A program made the position numbers and the translations under genes. From positions 1 to 9,413 of the forward strand of contig JAJZTO010000084.1 of assembly GCA_021848865.1 (NCBI GenBank): 9,413 nt of DNA, read 5' to 3'. Shown piece by piece: positions 1 to 7,067 of this stretch (within the stretch, counting starts at the first letter, position 1; every line of letters begins with the position of its first letter). The notes under the pieces are model-generated. The model was not told the DNA's origin. It worked only from the letters and a program-made list of their open reading frames with translations, and did not search any database. The stretch comes from Myxococcales bacterium (GTDB taxonomy: Bacteria; Myxococcota; Myxococcia; Myxococcales; Anaeromyxobacteraceae).

Positions 1-1815
1 GAAGTCGTGGGCGATGCCGCCGGTGAGCCGGCCGATGGCCTCCATCTTCTGCGCCTGGCGCAGCTGGTCCTGGCTGCGCCGCAGCTCCTCCTCGGCGCGG
101 CGGCGGTCGGTGACGTCGTGGGCCACGGAGAGCACCACCCGCTCCCCGCCCAGCTCGATCACCTGCCGGGTGAAGTCGGCGATCACCTGCGTCCCGTCGG
201 GCCGGAGCAGGACCACGTTGTCCTGGACCATCGCCTCCTCGGCGAAGAGCTCCCGGAAGCGCTGCGCCTGCTCGGCGGCCTGGCTCGGATCGTGGAACTG
301 GCTGAAGTGCCGCCCGACGATGGCGGCGCGGGGGCGCCCGAGCAGCGCCTCGCCGCCCCGGCTCACCTCGAGGAGCACGCCGCCGGGGGAGAGGACGAAG
401 ATGCCGTCGCGCGCGTTCTCGAGCAGCGTCCGGTAGCGCCGCTCGGAGGAGGCGAGCCGGGTGAGGACGTCGGTCAACCGCATCGCCTGGCCCAGCTGGA
501 CGCCGACGGCCCGCCCGAAGGTCACCCAGTCGTCGTCTCCCAGCTCCTGGAGATCCGACGCCAGCAGCAGCGCCCCGAGCCGGTCGCCCCCCGAGACCAG
601 CGGGACCAGGACCGCCGACAGCCCCGCCGGGAGCTCCGCGCCCGGCCCCGCCGGGAAGGAGACGACCGGCGGCCCGTCGGGATCGACGATCCGGTCGAGC
701 GCCCCGGCCCGGACCAGGCGGTCCAACTGCGCCAGGCCGGCGTCGTCGAAGCCGGCGGCGGCGACCCGCCGGATGCCCAGCGGCACGACCTGGTAGAGGG
801 CGCCCTGCCCGATGCCGCCGATGTCCAGGACCTCCGAGAGCGCCTCCACCAGCGCCGCCTCCAGCCCATCCGCCGTGGCCCAGGTCTCGGCCAGGGAGGA
901 GATCACCGACAGCATCGCCCCCTGGATGGAGCAGCGCTGCGCCAGGCGGGCCACCAGCGAGGTCTGGCGTTCCAGCTGGCGCTGCACGGTGCGGACGAGC
1001 TGCGGCTCCACCTCCCCGGCCGGCGCGGCCGGCGCGGCCGGCGGCCCCCGGGCGATTCCCTGGTCCAGGGCGCGCATGGCCTCCTCCAGGCCGGCGGTGC
1101 GCGCCACCAGGGCGCCCGCACCCACCCGTGCGGCCAGCTCGCGATCCTCCTCGTCGACGGTGCTCCCGCTCACCAGGACGACCGGGATCCGGGCCAGCCC
1201 CGGGTCGGCGCGGAGCGCCTGGCAGAGCCGGAAGCCGTCGAGCCGCGGCATGAGGACGTCGCCGAGGACGGCGTCGGGCGGGTCGCCCCGCGCCGCCTCC
1301 AGGGCCTCCTGGCCGTCGCGCGCCACCGCCACCCGGAAGCCGGCCCGCTCCAGCCGGAGCCGGGCCACCTTGAGCTGCAGCGGCTCGGCGGCGGCGACCA
1401 GCACCCGCCGGCCCCGTCCCAGCGCGGGCGGCTGCCCGGCGCGGGAGAGCAGGCTGCGCACCACCTCCAGCAGCCGCGTCGTCTCCACCGGCTTGGTGAG
1501 GACGTCGTCGAACCGCGCCGCGGTGAGGTCGCCGGCGTCGAGGCGGGAGAGGAAGCCGGTGACGGCGACGACCGGGATCTCGCGGCCGCGCGCCGCCGCC
1601 CGCAGCTCGCCCACCAGCTGGAAGCCCAGGGTGTCGGGGAGGACGATGTCGAGCAGCACCAGGTCGGGCCGGTCCCGCGCCATCCGCTCCACCGCGGCGC
1701 GCCCGGTGGTGGCCGCGACCACCTCGTAGCCCGCCGCCTCCAGCGGCGCCTGCAGCATCTCCCGCAGCAGGCGGTTGTCGTCGACGACGAGGATGGTCTG
1801 GGCGGGCGTGTCCAC
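1..1815 (-). CDS. Hybrid sensor histidine kinase, REC-REC-GAF-PAS-HisKA (3' part cut by window edge)
   Basis: Cytoplasmic multi-domain sensor kinase; 605 residues are visible and the frame is open to the left edge. Residues 7-125 form a receiver with acidic pair D12/D13, phospho-acceptor D56 (LLDIVLP), T86 and K108 (TKP). Residues 135-245 form a second receiver that keeps D186 and S216 but lacks the acidic pair (AAAE at 141-144) and has R239 where Lys is expected, so it is probably degenerate. A Pro-Ala linker (about 255-268) leads to a GAF domain (about 295-455) and a PAS domain (about 458-565, ending VAHDVTDRRRAEEEL). The HisKA coiled coil carries GGIAHDF with H603 as phosphorylation site; the rest of the dimerisation helix and the ATPase domain lie outside. 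No membrane segment is seen. The start is the GTG at 1815, preceded by GGGAGA 12 nt upstream and lying about 60 nt downstream of a promoter candidate. An in-frame ATG at 1899 would add 28 residues but would put the promoter inside the gene. It is divergent from the sigma-54 regulator. Signal and partner are unknown. Confidence 0.9.
   Translation of the reverse strand, partial: MDTPAQTILVVDDNRLLREMLQAPLEAAGYEVVAATTGRAAVERMARDRPDLVLLDIVLPDTLGFQLVGELRAAARGREIPVVAVTGFLSRLDAGDLTAARFDDVLTKPVETTRLLEVVRSLLSRAGQPPALGRGRRVLVAAAEPLQLKVARLRLERAGFRVAVARDGQEALEAARGDPPDAVLGDVLMPRLDGFRLCQALRADPGLARIPVVLVSGSTVDEEDRELAARVGAGALVARTAGLEEAMRALDQGIARGPPAAPAAPAGEVEPQLVRTVQRQLERQTSLVARLAQRCSIQGAMLSVISSLAETWATADGLEAALVEALSEVLDIGGIGQGALYQVVPLGIRRVAAAGFDDAGLAQLDRLVRAGALDRIVDPDGPPVVSFPAGPGAELPAGLSAVLVPLVSGGDRLGALLLASDLQELGDDDWVTFGRAVGVQLGQAMRLTDVLTRLASSERRYRTLLENARDGIFVLSPGGVLLEVSRGGEALLGRPRAAIVGRHFSQFHDPSQAAEQAQRFRELFAEEAMVQDNVVLLRPDGTQVIADFTRQVIELGGERVVLSVAHDVTDRRRAEEELRRSQDQLRQAQKMEAIGRLTGGIAHDF
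1018..1044. repeat. Three tandem 9-bp units inside the kinase gene
   Basis: The unit GGCCGGCGC occurs three times head to tail; the last base differs in the third copy. It encodes the Pro-Ala-Ala repeats of the linker between the second receiver and the GAF domain on the minus strand. Because the unit is in frame, slippage would change linker length by three residues without breaking the gene. Confidence 0.75.
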
Positions 1816-1882
1816 GGCGGCGGGCGGTCTCCCGGGAGGCGCCGGCCGGGGCGACTCCGCGCTTTTACGTCGAGTACGGGTT

Positions 1883-1912
1883 GTTCTAATGCCGCCCATC
1901 CGGAGCCGTCAA
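1883..1912 (-). promoter_or_regulatory. Candidate sigma-70-type promoter for the hybrid kinase
   Basis: On the minus strand TTGACG (1912-1907) is followed after 18 nt by TAGAAC (1888-1883). This is 5 of 6 to the -35 consensus and 4 of 6 to the -10 consensus, set in the only AT-enriched patch nearby. The start point would be near 1876, giving a leader of about 60 nt to the GTG at 1815 and supporting that start over the ATG at 1899. The call rests on pattern matching only. Confidence 0.45.
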
Positions 1913-2109
1913 TCCCGGCCCGGCCGCCCGGCGGCGTCGACGGGCGCGAGCGGCGACGCCGGCGAGGGCTCGTCGGACCGGACCAGCGCCTCGTGGCCGA
2001 CGAGGGCCTGTCCCGCGCCTGCGTCTCGCCGCCTTTTGGCGCGCTGCGTCATCGCGTCCAGCAATGAAATGTGCGAACTCGGCGGCCTCGTCGCCTCCTC
2101 TCCGATCAC
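1909..2109 (-). CDS. Possible small ORF of unknown function (66 aa, or 47 aa from an inner ATG)
   Basis: An open frame begins with GTG at 2109, has an internal ATG at 2050-2052, and ends with TGA at 1909-1911, inside the -35 hexamer of the kinase promoter candidate. The product is rich in Ala, Arg, Asp and Pro, with a basic run QRAKRRRD after the internal ATG, and resembles no family I recognise. In favour: the second half has G or C at every third position except the last codon, as the real genes here do. Against: the first 19 codons are more AT-rich, neither start has a well-placed ribosome site, and random open frames are common at this GC content. It may be a relic or chance. If translated, it would be a small protein encoded just ahead of the kinase on the same strand. 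Confidence 0.25.
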   Translation of the reverse strand: MIGEEATRPPSSHISLLDAMTQRAKRRRDAGAGQALVGHEALVRSDEPSPASPLAPVDAAGRPGRD

Positions 2110-2128
2110 GACAGGTACACGATCTGTC
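2110..2128. promoter_or_regulatory. Dyad GACAG-N9-CTGTC upstream of the sigma-54 regulator
   Basis: Perfect 5-bp arms at 2110-2114 and 2124-2128 are separated by 9 bp (19 bp overall), centred about 41 bp before the GTG start of the regulator. Spacing and location fit an operator. It does not share sequence with the 17-bp dyad at 5256-5272, so the two need not bind the same protein. Confidence 0.3.
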
Positions 2129-2147
2129 TCGGTCGCGACGAACCCCG

Positions 2148-2153
2148 TAAGAT
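2148..2153 (+). promoter_or_regulatory. -10-like hexamer TAAGAT immediately before the regulator start
   Basis: TAAGAT matches the -10 consensus at 4 of 6 positions, and its distance to the GTG at 2160 would place transcription initiation at or within a base or two of the start codon. No good -35 hexamer is present 16-18 bp upstream. If it is active the mRNA would be leaderless or nearly so, which would explain the lack of a spaced ribosome site. Confidence 0.25.
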
Positions 2154-2159
2154 GGGGGC

Positions 2160-3662
<1,503 letters not shown>

Positions 3663-3682
3663 GACGCGCCGCGCCGGGCGGC

Positions 3683-3704
3683 CGGGCCCCGCTCACGCGG
3701 CCCG
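3683..3704. terminator. Weak hairpin between two convergent genes
   Basis: CGGGCC (3683-3688) pairs with GGCCCG (3699-3704) around a 10-nt loop that includes the stop codon of the minus-strand gene. It lies just after the stop of the regulator gene, so it could serve the plus-strand transcript. There is no T-tract on either strand. GC-rich DNA forms such stems by chance. Confidence 0.25.
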
Positions 3705-5147
3705 CACCGGGGCGCCAGGCGGCGGGACGCGGCGGCGCAGCACCACCGTCCGGGCCACCTCGCCGAGGCGCGAGAGATCCCCGCCCTTCTCGACCACCGC
3801 GTCGGCGCCCGCCTCGAGGAGCCGGCGCTCCAGCCCGTCGTCCACGCCGCTGGTGACCACCAGGATGGCGAGGTCCCGCTCGCCCCCGGCCTCGCGGATG
3901 AGCCGCAGCAGCCGCTCGCCGTCGAAGTAGGGCATGCGCAGGTCGGTGACCAGCAGGTCCAGGTCCAGCAGCTCCTCGCTCAGCACCCGCAGGCCGCTGG
4001 CGCCGTCGCCGGCGGCGATCACCTCGAAGCCGCGGCTCACCAGGACGTCGCCCAGCATCCGGCGCGCCAGGAGGTCGTCGTCCACCACCAGCGCCCGCCG
4101 GCGCCGGGTGACGAGCTGCGCCACCGCCTCGGCGAGCTGGTCCTCGCCCACCGCGTCCAGGGTGAAGCGCACGCCGACGCCGCGCTCGTTCCCGTGCACC
4201 ACCGTGCCGGGCGCCTCCACCACCGCGCCGCCGGGCAGCTCCAGCGCCAGCCGGATCCTCGACCCGACCGTCAGCCGCTCCCGGGTGCGCACGAAGGCGC
4301 CGCCCTGCGAGAGGTTCTCCACCCAGTCCTCGGCCAGGTCCTCGGGGCTGGCATAGGCGAGGCGCGCCACCGCCGAGCCGCCGGCCGCGCCCCCGTCGGT
4401 CAGGCGGCGCACCGTGGCCCTGGCGCGCACCGAGTAGCGCGGGGCGTGGCGGCCGCTGGCCTGCGCGCCCGGGCCGGCGTGGGCCTCGAGCGCGGCCAGG
4501 AGCTCCACCGAGGGGTTGGCGAGGCCGAGGACGAACCCGGGCGGCGAGCCGGGCCCCTCCTCGCCGGCGCGCCGGATCGACGCCACCGTCCCCGCGCCCT
4601 CGAGCGCCCGCCCGTCCGGAAGGCGCACCGAGAAGGCCACCGGCTCGTCCGACGGCGGCAGGTGGACGCTGGGCACGAAGAGCGCCTCGCGGCGCTGGTC
4701 GAAGGAGAGGCCGGCCGCCTCGGGGGTCCCGGCGCCGAGGCGCAGCAGGAGGCGCCCGACCTCGACGCCCGGGGCGCCGCCCTCCAGGGCCCGCAGCAGC
4801 TGATTGGCCGAGCGGCGCAGCGCCCGCGCCCCGACGCGGTGGTGCGTCGCTCCGGCCGGCGCCGGCCAGGCGGGGCGCGGAACGTCCTGCCCGCCCGGCG
4901 GGCTCCCGCCGGCCGCCGCGAAGCCGCCGGCCCAGCCGGCCCAGAAGGCGAGCCGGGCGCGCACCGCCTCCAGCGGCGGCCCGGGGAAGCGCGCCACCAG
5001 CAGGCAGGTCGCGGAGGACTTCCCGATGGCCAGGTCGCAGTCGAGGAGCGCGCCGCGGCAGAGGTGGGCCAGGGCGCCGACGAAGGCGACCACGTCCCGG
5101 AGCCGCTCTCCGGCCACTTCCTCGAACTGGATGGCGATTTCGTCCAT
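3693..5147 (-). CDS. Tandem PilZ-like domains with C-terminal receiver (c-di-GMP-linked response regulator)
   Basis: Soluble 484-residue protein. Residues 1-125 are not recognised: an acidic helical start, a Trp/Gly/Ala stretch and a Pro-rich loop. Residues about 128-222 look like a degenerate PilZ barrel and about 233-347 like a canonical PilZ domain with R233-x3-R237 (also R237-x3-R241) and N278-L-S-Q-G-G283, the motifs that hold c-di-GMP. The two copies align without gaps at an offset of 128 (F157/F285, L176-P177/L304-P305, G186-T-V/G314-T-V). Residues 350-470 are a receiver: acidic D356-D358, phospho-acceptor D402 (VTDLRMP), T432 and K454, which is followed by Gly instead of the usual Pro. 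The order output-then-receiver is reversed from common regulators. The protein may join c-di-GMP sensing to phosphorylation; partners are unknown. The ATG at 5147 has no spaced ribosome site and lies just after a -24/-12-like element. The gene is convergent with the sigma-54 regulator and 281 bp from the operon to its right. Confidence 0.85.
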   Translation of the reverse strand: MDEIAIQFEEVAGERLRDVVAFVGALAHLCRGALLDCDLAIGKSSATCLLVARFPGPPLEAVRARLAFWAGWAGGFAAAGGSPPGGQDVPRPAWPAPAGATHHRVGARALRRSANQLLRALEGGAPGVEVGRLLLRLGAGTPEAAGLSFDQRREALFVPSVHLPPSDEPVAFSVRLPDGRALEGAGTVASIRRAGEEGPGSPPGFVLGLANPSVELLAALEAHAGPGAQASGRHAPRYSVRARATVRRLTDGGAAGGSAVARLAYASPEDLAEDWVENLSQGGAFVRTRERLTVGSRIRLALELPGGAVVEAPGTVVHGNERGVGVRFTLDAVGEDQLAEAVAQLVTRRRRALVVDDDLLARRMLGDVLVSRGFEVIAAGDGASGLRVLSEELLDLDLLVTDLRMPYFDGERLLRLIREAGGERDLAILVVTSGVDDGLERRLLEAGADAVVEKGGDLSRLGEVARTVVLRRRVPPPGAPVRAA

Positions 5148-5160
5148 GCCCCGGGGACGG

Positions 5161-5177
5161 TGCAAAGGGCGAACCGG
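5161..5177 (-). promoter_or_regulatory. Candidate sigma-54 (-24/-12) promoter for the PilZ-receiver gene
   Basis: On the minus strand CCGGTTCG (5177-5170), four bases and TTGCA (5165-5161) match the consensus YTGGCACG-N4-TTGCW at 10 of 13 positions, with the diagnostic GG (5175-5174) and GC (5163-5162) exactly 10 bp apart. The start of transcription would fall only about 3 nt before the ATG at 5147. GG-N10-GC is common by chance in GC-rich DNA, but TTTGCA is rare here. A convergent gene encodes a sigma-54 activator. Confidence 0.4.
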
Positions 5178-5255
5178 CGCGCGCCACGCCGGGACGGAAC
5201 GGTGCGGCCGGAGCCGGCCAGCCGCGGGAAGCTCCGCGCTTCCGGGCGGTTGCCG

Positions 5256-5272
5256 GACCGGCTGCGCCGGTC
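5256..5272. promoter_or_regulatory. Perfect 17-bp dyad, possible enhancer site
   Basis: GACCGGC and GCCGGTC form perfect 7-bp arms around a 3-bp centre. The centre lies about 90 bp upstream of the putative -24 GG of the PilZ-receiver promoter, the usual distance and size for a dimeric sigma-54 activator binding site. If the region is instead transcribed leftward, the same sequence would be a 7-bp RNA hairpin followed by CGGCAACC (5255-5248). Confidence 0.35.
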
Positions 5273-5291
5273 TCACGAAGCCCGGCCGCTG

Positions 5292-5309
5292 GGCGCCTTC
5301 CGGGGCGCC
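5292..5309. repeat. Inverted repeat GGCGCC-N6-GGCGCC
   Basis: Two copies of the self-complementary hexamer GGCGCC, at 5292-5297 and 5304-5309, surround six bases. They can form a hairpin on either strand or act as two half-sites. The repeat lies 20 bp to the right of the 17-bp dyad. No function can be assigned. Confidence 0.4.
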
Positions 5310-5368
5310 ACCTGCCCGGGGGGTAGAAAGGTTCGCTGGGGTCGGGTCGCACCCGGCGTCCGGGGACG

Positions 5369-5400
5369 GTGGCCTCCCGCGGCCGCGCCGGGAGGGCCAC
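5369..5400 (-). terminator. Terminator-like hairpin after the acyl-CoA operon
   Basis: Read leftward, a 12-nt arm (5400-5389, one bulged C) pairs with an 11-nt arm (5379-5369) around a 9-nt loop, giving 11 base pairs, nearly all G-C. It starts 29 nt after the stop of the acyl-CoA synthetase, as expected for the end of that operon. There is no following T-run, so it would be a U-less terminator or a stabilising 3' structure. Confidence 0.5.
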
Positions 5401-5428
5401 AGCGACGCCAGCCGGGATCCCCGCGCCC

Positions 5429-7036
5429 TCACCCGTCCCGGAGCAGCCGGCGCAGCACCTTGCCGGTCCCGGTGGCGGGCAGCGCCTCGCGGAACTCCAC
5501 CACCCGGGGCGCCTTGTACGGCGCCATGTTCTCGCGGCTCCAGGCGACGAGCTCCTCGGCGGTGGTCCGGCCGCGGGCCTCGGGCCGCAGCACCACCACC
5601 GCCTTCACCACCTCGCCCTTCTGCGGGTCGGGGATGCCGATGACCGCGGCCTGGAGGACGGCGGGGTGCTTGATGAGGATGACCTCCACCTCCTCCGGGA
5701 AGACGCTGTAGCCCGACACCTTGATCATCTCCTTCAGCCGGCCGGTGAAGGTCAGGTAGCCGTCGGCGTCGAGCCGGCCCATGTCGCCGGTGTGCACCCA
5801 GCCGTCGCGCAGCGTGGCGGCGGTGGCCTCGGGCTTGTTCCAGTAGCCGAGGAAGCAGCCGGGGCTCCGGAGGGCGATCTCCCCCTGCTCCCCGCGCGGC
5901 AGCTCGCGCCCCTGGGGGTCGAGGATCCGGCACTCCACCCCCGGCGCCAGCAGGCCGTGGGTGCCCCAGCGCACCGCGCCCTGCGGCATGTAGGTGTCCA
6001 TGGTGTGGGTCTCGGAGAGGCCGTAGGCCGCCTCGAAGAGCGGGCAGCCCCCGGTGAAGGCGCGCCACCGCTCGGCCAGCGGCTCGGTGAGGGTGATGCC
6101 GAAGCTGGTGGCGGGGTTCAGCCGCAGCGTGGAGAGGTCGTGGCGCGCGGCGTCCGGCACCTGCATCACCGCCACGTTCATCGGGGCGATGCTGTACCAC
6201 CAGGTGACCCGGTGGCGCTCGACGGCCTGGAGCGTGGCCACCGGGTCGAAGCGGTGCAGCAGCACGGTGGTGGCGCCGAAGTAGATCGGGACGTCGATCC
6301 CCATGAGCATGCCGGCGATGTGGTAGACGGGCGCCACCGCCAGCAGCACGTCGTCGGCGCGGAAGCCGTTGCAGAGCCCGGCCGCCACCGTCTTGAAGAG
6401 GGCGTTGCGGTAGGAGAGCATCGCCCCCTTGGGCATCCCGGTGGTGCCCGAGGTGTAGGTGAGCAGCGCCACGTCGTCGAGCGACAGCTCCGGACGCGGC
6501 GGCGCGCCCCGCTCGGCGGCGATGGCCTCGAGGAGGTCCTCGGTGCCGGCCGGCCGCGGCGCCGGGGCGCGGATCTCCGCGGGCACGTCGAGGGCGGGCT
6601 CGGCCGGCAGCAGGTCGCCGTAGCCGGTGAGGAAGACGTGGCGCAGGGCGGTGCGCCCGCGCACCTCGGCGATCACCGGGTACAGCGGGGCGGCGGCGAC
6701 GATCACCTCCGCGCCCATGTCGGCGAGCTGGTGGACCAGCTCGTGCGCCTTGAAGAGCGGGCCGCAGGGGCCGACGATCGCGCCCAGCTTCTGGACGGCG
6801 AAGTGGGCGACGGCGTACTGGGGGCAGTTGCCGAGGTAGAGGGCCACCCGGTCCCCCTTCTTCACGCCCAGCGCCGCCAGCCGGGCGGCGAAGGCGTCGC
6901 TCATCCGGTCCAGCTCGCCGTAGGAGATCGCCCGCCCGTACCAGAGGTAGGCGGCCTTCCCCGGCTGGCGCCGGGCGTGGTCGCGGAGCACCTCGTGCAG
7001 CGGCTTCTCCCCCATCGGGGTTCCGAGCTGCTCCAT
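5429..7036 (-). CDS. AMP-forming acyl-CoA synthetase (FadD-like, ANL superfamily)
   Basis: Complete 535-residue ligase that adenylates a carboxylic acid with ATP and transfers it to CoA. Visible motifs: P-loop YTSGTTGMPKG at 194-204; YGLSET at 338-343, which lines the acyl/AMP pocket; WVHTGD at 413-418, whose D418 should hold the AMP ribose; hinge region GRLKEMIKVSGYSVFPEEVE from 432; and PATGTGK at 520-526 with K526 as the adenylation lysine. All core residues are intact and the length is normal for medium/long-chain synthetases. No signal or membrane segment is seen. The ATG at 7036 has a good ribosome site, GAGGAG, with 7-8 nt spacing. It is the third gene of a leftward operon, 31 bp after the BCCP-carboxyltransferase gene, and is followed by a terminator-like hairpin. 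The substrate (straight-chain, branched or aromatic acid) cannot be told from sequence alone; the carboxylase partner suggests an acyl-CoA that is then carboxylated or was part of chain degradation. Confidence 0.93.
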   Translation of the reverse strand: MEQLGTPMGEKPLHEVLRDHARRQPGKAAYLWYGRAISYGELDRMSDAFAARLAALGVKKGDRVALYLGNCPQYAVAHFAVQKLGAIVGPCGPLFKAHELVHQLADMGAEVIVAAAPLYPVIAEVRGRTALRHVFLTGYGDLLPAEPALDVPAEIRAPAPRPAGTEDLLEAIAAERGAPPRPELSLDDVALLTYTSGTTGMPKGAMLSYRNALFKTVAAGLCNGFRADDVLLAVAPVYHIAGMLMGIDVPIYFGATTVLLHRFDPVATLQAVERHRVTWWYSIAPMNVAVMQVPDAARHDLSTLRLNPATSFGITLTEPLAERWRAFTGGCPLFEAAYGLSETHTMDTYMPQGAVRWGTHGLLAPGVECRILDPQGRELPRGEQGEIALRSPGCFLGYWNKPEATAATLRDGWVHTGDMGRLDADGYLTFTGRLKEMIKVSGYSVFPEEVEVILIKHPAVLQAAVIGIPDPQKGEVVKAVVVLRPEARGRTTAEELVAWSRENMAPYKAPRVVEFREALPATGTGKVLRRLLRDG

Positions 7037-7067
7037 GGCCGGTCTCCTCGCGGCGGGCGGCGGTGGG

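Larger units (their letters stand above)
1816..2159. other. Divergent intergenic region between kinase and sigma-54 regulator
   Basis: This 344-bp stretch separates two divergently transcribed genes. It contains the local AT-rich patch 1862-1890, where the leftward promoter candidate lies; a doubtful small minus-strand ORF (1909-2109); a dyad at 2110-2128; and a -10-like hexamer just before the regulator start. Frame-specific third-position GC bias weakens compared with the flanking genes. No RNA gene is recognisable. Confidence 0.6.

Noticed and set aside
1816..1899. ATG at 1899 as start of the hybrid kinase
   Set aside because: It adds a 28-residue Arg/Pro-rich tail, lacks a ribosome site and would place the best promoter candidate within the coding region. 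The GTG at 1815 is preferred, but the choice is not certain.
7..2067. Long plus-strand open frame (686 codons) opposite the hybrid kinase
   Set aside because: The product is a low-complexity Gly/Arg/His/Leu string with no domain, while the minus strand in the same place encodes clear receiver, GAF, PAS and H-box motifs. Long antisense frames are expected at this GC content.
5148..6200. Extension of the PilZ-receiver frame to an upstream start at 6200
   Set aside because: The extra 351 residues are an out-of-frame reading of the acyl-CoA synthetase gene and the intergenic region; the ATG at 5147 begins the plausible protein.
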